A DNA stretch of 64,000 nucleotides from Burkholderia metallica (GCF_902832845.1 NZ_CADFDB010000001.1:992001-1056000); one strand, 5' to 3'. Positions 51,698 to 61,090 are shown, counted from the first letter of the stretch. Translations and numbers: made by a program. Notes: generated from the letters alone by a model not told the origin.

Positions 51698-52003
51698 CTA
51701 TTTCCACTTCGCACCGAGTTGCGCGAGCCCGGCGTTGCGGAGATCGTCCGGCAACATCGCCACGCGGAACTCGCAGTCCGCATTCAGCATCAGGAACCAC
51801 GGCTCCGCGAGCGCCGGGATCTGCGATGGGTCGTCGATGGCGACGATCATGACCGCGCCGCGCCCGCCATGCTGCTCGGTGAAATACACGGCTTCCGGCT
51901 TGGCCGATTCGAGTATTCGCGCGATCACGTCGCCGACGCTGCCGTCGCGCACCAGCGTGTTGAACGGCTCGTGAGGGATTCGTATGTTGAGAAGCATGCG
52001 CAT
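51698..52003 (-). CDS. Small conserved protein, 101 aa, alpha/beta fold
   Basis: MRMLLNIRIPHEPFNTLVRD with GSVGDVIARILESAKPEAVY and a later FTEQHGGRGAVMIVAIDDPS. The pattern resembles small ferredoxin-fold proteins seen in Burkholderia, but the family is unassigned. ATG at 52003 has GGAGG upstream. Function unknown. Confidence 0.65.
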   Translation of the reverse strand: MRMLLNIRIPHEPFNTLVRDGSVGDVIARILESAKPEAVYFTEQHGGRGAVMIVAIDDPSQIPALAEPWFLMLNADCEFRVAMLPDDLRNAGLAQLGAKWK

Positions 52004-52555
52004 GATCCGCCTCCATAGGCTCCGCCCGGTCCGGGCCTTTCAAGCATAGGCGTCCGGGCGGACGACGCTGCGTTTCCGTGCAGGCCGGCCGCCCGATTCG
52101 AGACGCGCGGGCATGATGTCGCGAACCCTGGCGGGCGACCCTGCGAGCCGTTTCGCCGATCGAGCCGCCACCGCGCCAAAGTCGCCATTCGCTTCGCTCG
52201 CGCGGCGATGCCGCTCGGGCTGCTTCGGCCGCGCCGGTCGCACGGGTCGCGCGTGAAGGCGCCGACGCACAGGCGTACGCGGCGCGCCCTTCGGGGACAG
52301 ATGTTTTGGCACGGCGCACGGCGGCGATCGCCCTGCCGTTGCGCGACGCCTACGCCCGGCCGATATGCCCCCGATCTTCTCGCAGCCCCGCCAAAAACCG
52401 CCTATCGTGAATGGAGCGCCCCGTTCGCCGCCATTCGACCCTGCGTCGCTCGCACCGGCGGCGACGGCATCGTGCTCCGGCACCATTCATCGCGATCCTG
52501 GCGCACGCTCGCCCGTGTACGATCGCGGCCGCCCACCGGATTACAGGAGGCCCTC
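52004..52555. other. Intergenic region, nothing recognised
   Basis: Large gap before the COG4315 gene. Open frames here are arginine/proline-rich shadows and lack ribosome sites. No terminator or operator was seen by eye. Confidence 0.5.
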
Positions 52556-52930
52556 ATGAAAGCCGCGCTGCTCGTCAGCTCCACCCTGCTCGCCATTGCA
52601 TCCGCTTCGGCGTCGGCTCAAGGCTCGATCACGAAAGTCGAAAACGGTTCGCTCGTCGCCGCGAACGGGATGACCGTCTACACGTTCGACAAGGACAAGC
52701 CCAACGCCGGCACCAGCGCGTGCACGGGCCAGTGCGAATCCTTCTGGCCGCCGTACAAGGCCAGCGCGACCGACGTTCCGGTCGGCCCCTACACGATCGT
52801 CAAGCGCGACGACGGCAGCCCGCAATGGGCGTACAAGGGCAAGCCGCTGTACTTCTTCTCGAAGGACATGAAACAGGGCGACCGCAACGGCGACAACTTC
52901 AAGGACATGTGGCACGTGGTCGCGCCGTAA
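52556..52930 (+). CDS. Secreted repeat protein, COG4315 type
   Basis: A 124-residue exported protein. The signal peptide is MKAALLVSSTLLAIASASAS ending AQ; the mature part matches the short 'secreted repeat' family: VYTFDKDKPNAGTSACTGQC, then ESFWPPYKASATDVPVGPYT and QWAYKGKPLYFFSKDMKQGD. The paired Cys suggests a disulfide. It is often annotated as lipoprotein; here no lipobox is seen. Function not known. Confidence 0.85.
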   Translation: MKAALLVSSTLLAIASASASAQGSITKVENGSLVAANGMTVYTFDKDKPNAGTSACTGQCESFWPPYKASATDVPVGPYTIVKRDDGSPQWAYKGKPLYFFSKDMKQGDRNGDNFKDMWHVVAP

Positions 52931-52975
52931 GCGTCGATCCGCCGCGTTGCGCGCCCATCGCGCGGACGCAGAAAA

Positions 52976-53004
52976 GCCCGCGCGGATCGTCGATCCGGGC
53001 GGGC
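52976..53004 (-). terminator. Terminator of the mmsA transcript
   Basis: GCCCGC-G-CGGATC and GATCCG-G-GCGGGC (52976-53004) around a 3-base loop, followed on the minus strand by TTTT (52975-52972). It also sits just after the COG4315 gene on the other strand. Confidence 0.75.
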
Positions 53005-53080
53005 CTGTTCGCGATTGCGCCGACTGCGGTGCACCGTCCGCCGCCACGCGGGCGGACGACACAGGCAGTCAGGTGGCGCG

Positions 53081-54598
53081 TCAGCGGTTCGACGGGAAGC
53101 TGAACACCGTCCCTTCGCGCACGCCGGCCGACGGCCAGCGCTGCGTGATCGTCTTGCGCTTCGTATAGAAACGCACGGCGTCCGGGCCGTATGCGTGCAG
53201 ATCGCCGAACAGCGAACGCTTCCAGCCGCCGAACGAGTGGTACGCGACCGGCACCGGCAGCGGCACGTTGATGCCGACCATGCCGATCTGGATGTTGTCG
53301 CTGAAGTAGCGCGCGGCCTCGCCGTCGCGCGTGAACAGGCACGTGCCGTTGCCGTACTCGTGCGCGTCGATCAGCGCCATCGCCTCGTCGAGCGACTTCA
53401 GCCGGATCACGCCGAGCACCGGCCCGAAGATCTCGTGCTGGTAGATCGGCATCCCGGGCTTCACGTTGTCGAACAGGCACGGGCCGAGGTAGTAGCCGCC
53501 GTCGTGACCGTCGACCTTCACGCTGCGGCCGTCGACGACGAGCGTCGCACCGGCTTGCACGCCCGCATCGACGAAGCCCGTCACCTTCTCGAAATGCTGC
53601 TGCGTGACGAGCGGGCCCATGTCGACGCCCGCGCCATTGCCCGGGCCGACCTTCATCTTCTCGATCTCGGCCTTCAGGCCGGCAACGACCTGGTCGCCCG
53701 TCTCGTCGCCGATCGCGACGACGAGCGGAATCGCCATGCAGCGCTCGCCGCACGAGCCGTACGCGGCGCCCATCAGCGCGTTCACCGCGTTGCCGATGTC
53801 GGCGTCGGGCATCACGACCGCGAAGTTCTTCGCGCCGCCGAGCGCCTGCACGCGCTTGCCGTGCGCGCAGCCGGTCGAGTAGATGTATTCGGCGATCGGC
53901 GTCGAGCCGACGAAGCTCACGGCCTTCACGCGCGGATCGGTCAGCAGCGTGTCGACCGCTTCCTTGTCGCCGTTCACGACGTTCAGCACGCCCGGCGGCA
54001 GGCCGGCTTCGAGCGCGAGCTCGGCCATGCGCAGCGTCGACGACGGCGTGCGCTCCGACGGCTTCAGCACGAACGTGTTGCCGCACGCGACGGCCATCGG
54101 CCACATCCACAGCGGCACCATCACCGGGAAGTTGAACGGCGTGATGCCGGCCGCGACGCCGAGCGCCTGGAACTCGCTCCACGAATCGATCGCGGGGCCG
54201 ACGTTCTTGCTGTGCTCGCCCTTCAGCAGCTCGGGTACATAGGTTGCGTATTCGACGTTCTCGATCCCGCGCTGCAGTTCGCCCATCGCGTCGGCGAGCA
54301 CCTTGCCGTGCTCGGCCGTGATCAGTGCGCAAAGCTCGTCGGCGTGCTCTTCGAGCAGCGTCTTGAAGCGGCTCATCACGCGGGCGCGCTTCAGCGGCGG
54401 TGTGTTGCGCCACGCCGGGAACGCGGCCTGCGCGGACGCGATCGCGGCTTCGACGGTCAGCTTGTCGGCGAGCGCGACGCTCTTGTGCGATTCACCGGTG
54501 GCCGGGTCGAATACCGGCTGGACGCGGCTGCCGCCGTCGACGCGCTTGCCGTCGATCAGGTGGCCGACGGTGGAGGTCACATTGCTGTCGTGTTTCAT
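53081..54598 (-). CDS. mmsA: Methylmalonate-semialdehyde dehydrogenase (acylating)
   Basis: Aldehyde dehydrogenase of 505 residues, the usual MmsA length. It has GITPFNFPVMVPLWMWPMAV, FVLKPSERTPSSTLRMAELA, FVGSTPIAEYIYSTGCAHGK, and the catalytic Cys in GSCGERCMAIPLVVAIG. MmsA converts methylmalonate or malonate semialdehyde with CoA and NAD+ to propionyl-CoA or acetyl-CoA. Next to the omega-aminotransferase upstream it completes beta-alanine degradation. The start at 54598 lies 50 bases after the aminotransferase stop. Confidence 0.92.
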   Translation of the reverse strand: MKHDSNVTSTVGHLIDGKRVDGGSRVQPVFDPATGESHKSVALADKLTVEAAIASAQAAFPAWRNTPPLKRARVMSRFKTLLEEHADELCALITAEHGKVLADAMGELQRGIENVEYATYVPELLKGEHSKNVGPAIDSWSEFQALGVAAGITPFNFPVMVPLWMWPMAVACGNTFVLKPSERTPSSTLRMAELALEAGLPPGVLNVVNGDKEAVDTLLTDPRVKAVSFVGSTPIAEYIYSTGCAHGKRVQALGGAKNFAVVMPDADIGNAVNALMGAAYGSCGERCMAIPLVVAIGDETGDQVVAGLKAEIEKMKVGPGNGAGVDMGPLVTQQHFEKVTGFVDAGVQAGATLVVDGRSVKVDGHDGGYYLGPCLFDNVKPGMPIYQHEIFGPVLGVIRLKSLDEAMALIDAHEYGNGTCLFTRDGEAARYFSDNIQIGMVGINVPLPVPVAYHSFGGWKRSLFGDLHAYGPDAVRFYTKRKTITQRWPSAGVREGTVFSFPSNR

Positions 54599-54647
54599 CG
54601 TTCAGACTCTTTCTTGAATTCGGTTGTCGCCCAGGGCCGGCCGCGGC

Positions 54648-56003
54648 TCAGTCCACTTCGTTCAGGGCGTCGGACAGCGCATTGACCAGGTTGTCGATCT
54701 CGCGCTTTTCCGAGATGAACGGCGGCGCCAGCTGGATCGTGTCGCCGCCGTAGCGCACGTAGAAGCCCTTCGCCCAGCATCGCATCGCGATTTCGTACGG
54801 GCGCCGTGCCGGTTCGCCCGGCAGCGCCGCGATCGTCAGGCCGGCAGCCAGCCCGTAGTTGCGGATGTCTGCGATGTGGCGCTGGCCCTTCAGCCCATGC
54901 ACCGCGGCCTCGAAATGCGGCGCGAGATCGCGCACGCGCGCCACCGCGTCTTCCTTCACGAGCAGGTCGAGCGCCGCGACGCCGGCCGCGCACGCGACCG
55001 GATGCGCGGAATACGTGTAGCCGTGCGGGAACTCGAGCATGTACTCGGGGCCGCCCGCGGCCATGAACGTGTCGTAGATTTCCTTCGTCGCGATCACGCC
55101 GCCGAGCGGCTGCGTGCCGTTCGTCACCTGCTTCGCGAAGTTCATGATGTCCGGCACCACGCCGAACGCGTCGGCGCCCGTCATCGCACCGGCACGGCCG
55201 AAGCCCGTGATGACTTCATCGAAAATCAGCAGGATGTCGTGCGCGGTACAGATGTCGCGCAGACGCTTCAGATAGCCCTTCGGCGGCACGACCACGCCCG
55301 CCGACCCGGAGAACGGCTCGACGATCACGGCCGCGATGTTCGACGCGTCGTGCAGCGCGATCAGCTCGAGCAGGCGGTCGGCCAGCTCGGCGCCGTGCTC
55401 GGGCATGCCGCGCGAGAACTTGTTCTCGGCGAGTTGCGTGTGCGGCAGGAAATCGGCGTCGAGGCCCTGGCCGAACAGCTTGCGGTTCGGCCCGATCCCG
55501 CCCACCGAAATTCCGCCGAAGTTCACGCCGTGATAGCCCTTCTCGCGGCCGATCAGGCGCGTCTTCGTGCCCTTGCCCTTCGCGCGCCAGTAGGCGCGGG
55601 CCAGCTTCAGCGAGGTGTCGGCCGCTTCCGAGCCCGAGCCCGTGAAAAACACGTAGTCGAGGCCGGCCGGCGTCAGTTCCTTGATCTTGTTCGCGAGTTC
55701 GAACGATTTCGGATGGCCGAACTGGAAGGCCGGTGCGTAGTCGAGCTGCGCGATCTGGCGGCTCACGGCTTCGACGATTTCCGTGCGGCCGTGACCGAGG
55801 CCCGTACACCAGAGGCCCGACAGGCCGTCGAAGATCTTGCGGCCTTCGGCATCGGTGTAATACGCGCCCTGGCCCGACACGATCATGCGCGGATCGGCCT
55901 TGAACTGGCGGTTGGCCGTGAACGGCATCCAGTGCGCGTCGAGCCATGCGGCGTCGGTGCGAAGGCCGGTTTCGTCGTGCTGGGCGGTGGTGATGTCGGT
56001 CAT
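54648..56003 (-). CDS. Omega-amino acid--pyruvate aminotransferase (beta-alanine type)
   Basis: Class III PLP aminotransferase of 451 residues: MPFTANRQFKADPRMIVSGQ, GAYYTDAEGRKIFDGLSGLW, FFTGSGSEAADTSLKLARAY, LIFDEVITGFGRAGAMTGAD and the PLP Lys in IMNFAKQVTNGTQPLGGVIA. It moves the amino group of beta-alanine to pyruvate, giving malonate semialdehyde for MmsA just downstream. It is divergent from a LysR regulator across an 11-bp inverted repeat. Confidence 0.9.
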   Translation of the reverse strand: MTDITTAQHDETGLRTDAAWLDAHWMPFTANRQFKADPRMIVSGQGAYYTDAEGRKIFDGLSGLWCTGLGHGRTEIVEAVSRQIAQLDYAPAFQFGHPKSFELANKIKELTPAGLDYVFFTGSGSEAADTSLKLARAYWRAKGKGTKTRLIGREKGYHGVNFGGISVGGIGPNRKLFGQGLDADFLPHTQLAENKFSRGMPEHGAELADRLLELIALHDASNIAAVIVEPFSGSAGVVVPPKGYLKRLRDICTAHDILLIFDEVITGFGRAGAMTGADAFGVVPDIMNFAKQVTNGTQPLGGVIATKEIYDTFMAAGGPEYMLEFPHGYTYSAHPVACAAGVAALDLLVKEDAVARVRDLAPHFEAAVHGLKGQRHIADIRNYGLAAGLTIAALPGEPARRPYEIAMRCWAKGFYVRYGGDTIQLAPPFISEKREIDNLVNALSDALNEVD

Positions 56004-56036
56004 GTCGGTCGGCGCGTCGCGCCCCTCCTCCTTATG

Positions 56037-56091
56037 TTGATATTGCGCATTGTCGGGAGGCCAATTAGTCTTTTGAATATCGCAATATCAA
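56037..56091. promoter_or_regulatory. Paired 11-bp inverted repeat between aminotransferase and LysR genes
   Basis: TTGATATTGCG (56037-56047) and CGCAATATCAA (56081-56091) are exact complements 33 bases apart, in the divergent promoter region. LysR regulators bind such spaced repeats and repress themselves; this is the strongest operator candidate in the window. Confidence 0.65.
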
Positions 56092-56108
56092 TGTTCACTT
56101 GCGCATCC

Positions 56109-57059
56109 ATGCAAGCAAAGAAACCGAAGAGTCGCGCGCTGCTCGGGCAGCTCAGCGACATGGATCTCCGCCTGCTGCGGGTCTTCAAGGGCGTCGTGCA
56201 GTGCGGCGGGATGGCGGCCGCCGAACTGGAACTGAATATCGGCATCTCGACGATCAGCCGGCACGTGAAGGATCTGGAAACGCGTCTCGGCCTCGTGCTG
56301 TGCCGGCGCGGTCGCGCGGGCTTCACGCTGACGCCCGAGGGCCAGACGGTGTACGAGGAGACGTTGCGGCTGCTCGCGTCGATGGAAGCATTTCGCAGCA
56401 GGATCGACGGCATTCACGACAGAATGGGCGGCGAACTGCACATCGCGGTGTTCGACAAGACGGCCACCAACGCGAACGCGCGGCTCGGCGACGCGATCCG
56501 CGCGTTCGCCGACGAAGCCCCCGACGTCGCGCTGAACCTGCACGTCGCGTCGATCAACGAGGTCGAACGCGGGATCATCGACGGCAGCTATCAGGTCGGG
56601 ATCATTCCCGCGCACCGCAATTCGGGCAGCCTCGTGTATTCGGAGCTGTTCGACGAACGGATGCTGCTCTACTGCGGCCGCCAGCATCCGCTCTTCGATG
56701 CGCCGCACGGCAAGCTCACGTGGACGACGATCCGCAACCATGCGTTCGCGGGCCTCGGCTTTCATTCGCCGAACATGGAGCTGAGCCACCGCGCGAAGCT
56801 CACCCGCAGCGCGACCGCGTCGGATCAGGAGTCGATCGCGACGCTGATCCTGTCCGGCCGCTATCTCGGCTTCCTGCCCGACCATTACGCGGAGAGTTTC
56901 GAAAACAAGGGGCTGATGCAGCCGATCGCGCCGCAACGGTTCAATTACCGGTGCCGGTTCGTGAGCCTGCTGCGGCGCTCGCCGCGGCCGTCGCGGGCCG
57001 CGCTGCTGTTTCAGTCGTGTCTCGAAGCTGCGCATGCGGCCGCGCGGCCGGGGGCTTGA
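56109..57059 (+). CDS. LysR-family regulator of the beta-alanine module
   Basis: A 316-residue LysR regulator: MDLRLLRVFKGVVQCGGMAA, then the recognition helix NIGISTISRHVKDLETRLGL and effector domain VFDKTATNANARLGDAIRAF. It is divergent from the aminotransferase-mmsA pair and most likely activates them in response to beta-alanine or a related amine. ATG at 56109 is preferred over 56091, because the first would put the operator arm into the coding sequence. Confidence 0.85.
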   Translation: MQAKKPKSRALLGQLSDMDLRLLRVFKGVVQCGGMAAAELELNIGISTISRHVKDLETRLGLVLCRRGRAGFTLTPEGQTVYEETLRLLASMEAFRSRIDGIHDRMGGELHIAVFDKTATNANARLGDAIRAFADEAPDVALNLHVASINEVERGIIDGSYQVGIIPAHRNSGSLVYSELFDERMLLYCGRQHPLFDAPHGKLTWTTIRNHAFAGLGFHSPNMELSHRAKLTRSATASDQESIATLILSGRYLGFLPDHYAESFENKGLMQPIAPQRFNYRCRFVSLLRRSPRPSRAALLFQSCLEAAHAAARPGA

Positions 57060-57153
57060 TGGTTAGGCGGCTGGGTGCTGAACGGCTGGGTGCTGACCGA
57101 CCGAGCGCTGTCCGGCCGAAAAACTGAACAACCTGCGCCCCTTTCACAGTCGC

Positions 57154-58392
57154 TCAAAAACCATCGCCCGCACCGCCCTGCGCACGCATGCGCTTCAGAA
57201 AATGCGTCGCGACGAGCGCCGCGGCAAACCCCGACATCGCGCCGACCCCGAGCGCCCAGCGAGGACCGAGGTGGTTCGCGACCCAGCCGGCCACCGGCGC
57301 ACCGATCGGCGTGCCGCCGAGCGCCACCGCGAGACGCAGCGCCATCACGCGCCCGCGCATCGCCGGCTCGGTCGACAGTTGCACGAGGCTATTGGTCGAG
57401 TTCATGAACGTGATCGCGGCGATCCCGGTCAGGACGAGCGCGGCGCCGAACAGCCAGTAGCCGGGCGCCAGCGCGGCCAGCGTGCAGCCGAGCCCGAACA
57501 GCGCCGCGCCGATCCACAGATGCCGGAAGCGCGGCCGGTCGCGGCGCGCGGCGAGCAACGCGCCGGTGATCGTGCCGACGGCCATCATCGACGACAGCAC
57601 GCCGAAGCCGCGCGCGTCGACGTGAAACACGCTGGCCGCCATCGTCGAGATGAACAGCTGGAAATTGAGCCCGAACGTGCCGATCAGGAACAGCATCACG
57701 AGAATCGCCTTCAGGTCCGGGCGCCGCCACACGTAACGGAACCCGTCGAGCAGACTCCCGCGCATGCGGTCGGCCCGCGCGTGCGCGCGCAGCTCGTCGG
57801 CGCGCAGCATCGACAGCGACGCCAGCACCGCGACGAAACTGAGCCCGTTGAGCAGGAACGCCCAGCCGGTGCCGACCGACGCGATGATGAAGCCGGCCGC
57901 CGCCGGGCCGATCATCCGCGCCGCGTTGAACGACGTCGAGTTGAGCGCGACGGCGTTCGCCAGCTCGCGATCGGCGACCAGTTCCGCGACGAACGTCTGC
58001 CGCACCGGCGCATCGAACGCCGACGCGCAGCCGAACAGGAACGCGAACAGATATACGTGCCACAGCTGCGCGACACCGGTCACCGTCAGCAGCCCCAGCA
58101 ACAGCGCGAGCCCGCCCATCAGCGCCTGCGTCGCCATCAGCAGCCTGCGCTGGTCGAAACGGTCGGCTGCGTAACCCGTCCACGGCAGCAGCAGAAGCTG
58201 CGGGCCGAACTGCAGCGCCATCACGATGCCGACGGCCGACGCGTCGTGATGCGTGAGCTGCGTGAGGACGAGCCAGTCCTGCGCGGTGCGCTGAATCCAC
58301 GTGCCGATGTTCGACACCAGCGAGCCGATCGCCCACACGCGATAGTTGAAGCTGCGAAGCGAGCGGAACACGCCCGCCGCCGGCACGCTCAT
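57154..58392 (-). CDS. MFS exporter, DHA3-like
   Basis: A 412-residue MFS protein with 12 helices: SLRSFNYRVWAIGSLVSNIG, then DWLVLTQLTHHDASAVGIVM, TGYAADRFDQRRLLMATQAL, the loop R-x-D-R-R type, and VRQTFVAELVADRELANAVA. It resembles drug/metabolite exporters of the EntS/TetV type (MFS_3). The ATG at 58392 overlaps the stop of the upstream small membrane gene (ATGA), so they are translationally coupled. Confidence 0.85.
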   Translation of the reverse strand: MSVPAAGVFRSLRSFNYRVWAIGSLVSNIGTWIQRTAQDWLVLTQLTHHDASAVGIVMALQFGPQLLLLPWTGYAADRFDQRRLLMATQALMGGLALLLGLLTVTGVAQLWHVYLFAFLFGCASAFDAPVRQTFVAELVADRELANAVALNSTSFNAARMIGPAAAGFIIASVGTGWAFLLNGLSFVAVLASLSMLRADELRAHARADRMRGSLLDGFRYVWRRPDLKAILVMLFLIGTFGLNFQLFISTMAASVFHVDARGFGVLSSMMAVGTITGALLAARRDRPRFRHLWIGAALFGLGCTLAALAPGYWLFGAALVLTGIAAITFMNSTNSLVQLSTEPAMRGRVMALRLAVALGGTPIGAPVAGWVANHLGPRWALGVGAMSGFAAALVATHFLKRMRAQGGAGDGF

Positions 58393-58724
58393 GGTCGGTC
58401 CCGATCGGGCTCGTTGCCGCCGTGCAGCGCGCCGAAGTGCCGCGCGACGAACAGGCCGAGCACGAGGATGCCGAGGCCGAGCGCCGCCGCGTCGGCGGTG
58501 ACCCGGAGGTCGAAATCGCCGACCCGGCACACCAGCACATAAGCGACCACGAGGTTCGCGACGCCCCACAGGACGTTCACCGTGGACGACGACCATCCGC
58601 GCCCGGGCGGATTCGCGAACGGCGTCTGGAACGGCTCGCCGCGCAGCCCGCTGACGAGATGCGGCACGACGTTCGCGAGAAACGCGCCGCCGAAGAAATA
58701 CGACACGAGATGCGGGAGGTTCAT
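58389..58724 (-). CDS. Small membrane protein coupled to the MFS exporter
   Basis: A 111-residue protein with about three helices (LVSYFFGGAFLANVVPHLVS, STVNVLWGVANLVVAYVLVC, ADAAALGLGILVLGLFVARH). Its TGA overlaps the MFS ATG. No family is recognised. It probably works with the exporter. The MarR gene lies 37 bases upstream in the same direction. Confidence 0.75.
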   Translation of the reverse strand: MNLPHLVSYFFGGAFLANVVPHLVSGLRGEPFQTPFANPPGRGWSSSTVNVLWGVANLVVAYVLVCRVGDFDLRVTADAAALGLGILVLGLFVARHFGALHGGNEPDRDRP

Positions 58725-58761
58725 GGTCGGGTTGTCCTTTCGGCCAGCGGATCGATGCAAT

Positions 58762-59232
58762 TCACGGGCGCGGCGGTTCCTGGAATTCCGCGAGTCGCTG
58801 CAACAGCTTCACGGCCGATGCAAGCTCGGCCCGCTCGGCCTCCGACAGTTGCGCGTGCAGCGCACGCAACAGCCAGTCGTCCTTGGCCGCGCGGTTGGCC
58901 TGCAGCACCTTGCGGAAACGGGGCGTGAGCGCGATCAGCGTCTGCCGGCCGTCGGCGGGATCGGGTTCGCCGCTGACGGCGCCCAGCGTCTCGAGCGTCG
59001 CGACCGTCACGCGCATCGACTGCGGACGCACGCTTTCGGCACGCGCGAGCGCCGATACGGTCGCGGGGCCGTCGCGATCGAGCCGCAACAGCACCGATTT
59101 CTGCGACGACGTCAGGTCGTTCGGGTGGATCTGCTCCCGCATCCGCCGCATCAGCTTGCCGACCGAGATGCGGAGTTCGCCGGCGAGACCGGCCACGGGG
59201 AGCGCTTCGGAGGGAGACGATCGCGTGTTCAT
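58762..59232 (-). CDS. MarR-family regulator
   Basis: A 156-residue MarR regulator: SVGKLMRRMREQIHPNDLTS, then QKSVLLRLDRDGPATVSALA, SVRPQSMRVTVATLETLGAV and the wing region EPDPADGRQTLIALTPRFRK. It likely represses the small membrane protein and MFS exporter downstream. Start at 59232 is next to the palindrome at 59259-59272. Confidence 0.87.
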   Translation of the reverse strand: MNTRSSPSEALPVAGLAGELRISVGKLMRRMREQIHPNDLTSSQKSVLLRLDRDGPATVSALARAESVRPQSMRVTVATLETLGAVSGEPDPADGRQTLIALTPRFRKVLQANRAAKDDWLLRALHAQLSEAERAELASAVKLLQRLAEFQEPPRP

Positions 59233-59258
59233 GAATTCAAGATAGCAGATATACAGGA

Positions 59259-59272
59259 AAACTGTACAGTTT
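59259..59272. promoter_or_regulatory. Perfect 14-bp palindrome, candidate MarR operator
   Basis: AAACTGTACAGTTT is a perfect palindrome in the promoter region, about 30 bases before the MarR start. Location and symmetry fit MarR autoregulation. A half-copy (ACAG) is repeated just before it. Confidence 0.6.
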
Positions 59273-59402
59273 AGCTGCATATTTCAGGATGTAAGGATCG
59301 CCGCTGCGCCGTTGCCCGACCCGACGCGAAACGTCCCGTTCGGCCGCGCGAGCCGGGTGCTCTGCGATAATGCGGGCTCTCCATTTCCGCTCCGCCTCCG
59401 CC

Positions 59403-59894
59403 ATGACGCAGCCGTCAGCCCCGCTCGCCACCGACCTGCCACCGATCTCGTGCCTGCCCGGCGATGCGTTGCCGTGGCTGCCGATGAGCGTCGACCTGCC
59501 GGGGCTGGCGATCAAGTACCTGCACATCAATGCGGCCGAGGACACGCTCACCGCGCTGCTGAAAATGCCGGCCGGCGGCAGGCTGCCGCGCCACCGTCAC
59601 GACGGCGACGTGTTCGTCCATACGTTGCAGGGGGCGTGGCGCTATCTCGAATACGACTGGGTGGCACATGCCGGCTCGACGGTGCTCGAACCGGCCGGCT
59701 CGGTGCATACGCCGCAAACGCTCGGCGCGCCGGGCGAGGACGTGATCACGCTGAACGTGATGCGCGGCGATCTCGTGCTGCTCGACGACGACGGCCGCGA
59801 AACCGCGCGCGAGAACTGCCGCGTCGCCCTGCTGCGCCAGCGCAAGCATGCGCGGACGGCCCCAGACGACGCCGCGCCGTTCGTCACCCGCTGA
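59403..59894 (+). CDS. Cupin, ChrR/dihydroxyacetophenone-dioxygenase-like
   Basis: A 163-residue single-domain cupin: LPGLAIKYLHINAAEDTLTA, then the metal site GGRLPRHRHDGDVFVHTLQG, AWRYLEYDWVAHAGSTVLEP. The two His of RHRH plus later residues bind metal. It resembles cupins related to 2,4'-dihydroxyacetophenone dioxygenase and ChrR. Substrate is not known. It is divergent from the MarR gene. Confidence 0.78.
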   Translation: MTQPSAPLATDLPPISCLPGDALPWLPMSVDLPGLAIKYLHINAAEDTLTALLKMPAGGRLPRHRHDGDVFVHTLQGAWRYLEYDWVAHAGSTVLEPAGSVHTPQTLGAPGEDVITLNVMRGDLVLLDDDGRETARENCRVALLRQRKHARTAPDDAAPFVTR

Positions 59895-59995
59895 AAGCCG
59901 CACGGCAGCTCAGTTCGAACGGGCCGCTCGTCGCCGTCATACAGCAACCGTCGGCAGAACGTGCAGAACCGGCCTATGCCTATGCCGGCAACGGT

Positions 59996-60955
59996 TCACC
60001 CCGTTTCCCTCTCGTCCGCCCGCGCGTCGCGCCGCATCGCCTGCGGCGGCACGCCGAACCCGCGCACGAACGCCTCGCGCATGTGTCGACGGTCGCGAAA
60101 GCCGTTTTCCTTCGCGATCACATCGAGCGGATGGCGGCTCTGCTCGATCATCAGCCGCGCCGATTCGAGCCGCAGCCGCTCGATCGCCTTCGCGGGCGAC
60201 TGCCCCGTTTCGAGCGTGAACACGCGGCTGAACTGACGCGGGCTCAGGTGTACGGCCGCGGCGAGATCCTCGACCGTCAGCGCGCGGTCGAGATGCTGCC
60301 GCGCGTAATTCAGCGCATTCTGGATCCGGTCGGATTTCGGCGCGAGATCGAGCATTTCCGAATGCTGCGACTGGCCGCCGGCGCGGCGCTGGTGCATCAC
60401 GAGCTTGTGCGCGACCGACCGGGCGGCATCGGCGCCCAGATCCTTTTCCACCATCGCGAGCGCGAGGTCGAGGCCGGCCGTCATCCCGGCCGACGTCCAG
60501 ATCGGGCCGTCGACGATGTAGATCCGGTCGTCCTCGACGCGAATCTCCGGGTAGTGCCGCTGCATGTCGCGGCCGAACGCCCAGTGCGTGGTCGCGCGGC
60601 GCTGCGCGAGCAGCCCGGCTTCGGCCAGCACGAACGCGCCCGTGCAGATGCCGGCGATCCGCCGGGCACGCGCGCTGGCGCGGCGCAGGTACGCGACGAC
60701 CCCGGCCGGCGCCGGCGACGCGAGCGGATCGTTGACGCCCGCGACGATCCACGTGTCGACGCCGATCCGCCCGCGCAGCGCGCGCGTCGCAACCGGCAGC
60801 CCGAGCGACGAACGCACGTCGCCGCCGTCGACCGAATAGTTGTCCATCACGTAGAACGGCTCGCTCATGCCGAGGTTCGCGTACTCGAACACCGACTGCG
60901 CGGCGAGCGCCATGATCTGGAAGCCGTCGCTGATCAAAAAGCCGATACGGTGCAT
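59996..60955 (-). CDS. GlxA-type AraC-family regulator
   Basis: A 319-residue regulator with an N-terminal DJ-1/PfpI (class I amidotransferase-like) domain: HRIGFLISDGFQIMALAAQS, then AGICTGAFVLAEAGLLAQRR with a Cys at the nucleophile elbow. The C-terminal AraC helix-turn-helix has LTVEDLAAAVHLSPRQFSRV and DVIAKENGFRDRRHMREAFV. It likely senses a small metabolite. It is divergent from the SDR at 61091, which it may control. Confidence 0.85.
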   Translation of the reverse strand: MHRIGFLISDGFQIMALAAQSVFEYANLGMSEPFYVMDNYSVDGGDVRSSLGLPVATRALRGRIGVDTWIVAGVNDPLASPAPAGVVAYLRRASARARRIAGICTGAFVLAEAGLLAQRRATTHWAFGRDMQRHYPEIRVEDDRIYIVDGPIWTSAGMTAGLDLALAMVEKDLGADAARSVAHKLVMHQRRAGGQSQHSEMLDLAPKSDRIQNALNYARQHLDRALTVEDLAAAVHLSPRQFSRVFTLETGQSPAKAIERLRLESARLMIEQSRHPLDVIAKENGFRDRRHMREAFVRGFGVPPQAMRRDARADERETG

Positions 60956-61090
60956 GTGCGTTCTCCCGTGCCGGGCACGCGAATCGGCCCGATGTCCTGA
61001 ATCATACCCATCTACGTCATTTGTGTCGCAGCGATTCGAGACCAGAATGGCTTCACGCCATCCGGCCCATCCCTCGAAACGGAGCACATC

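Noticed and set aside
52040-52486. 148-residue minus-strand frame in the large gap
   Set aside because: No ribosome site, no domain, arginine/proline-rich; not supported as a gene.
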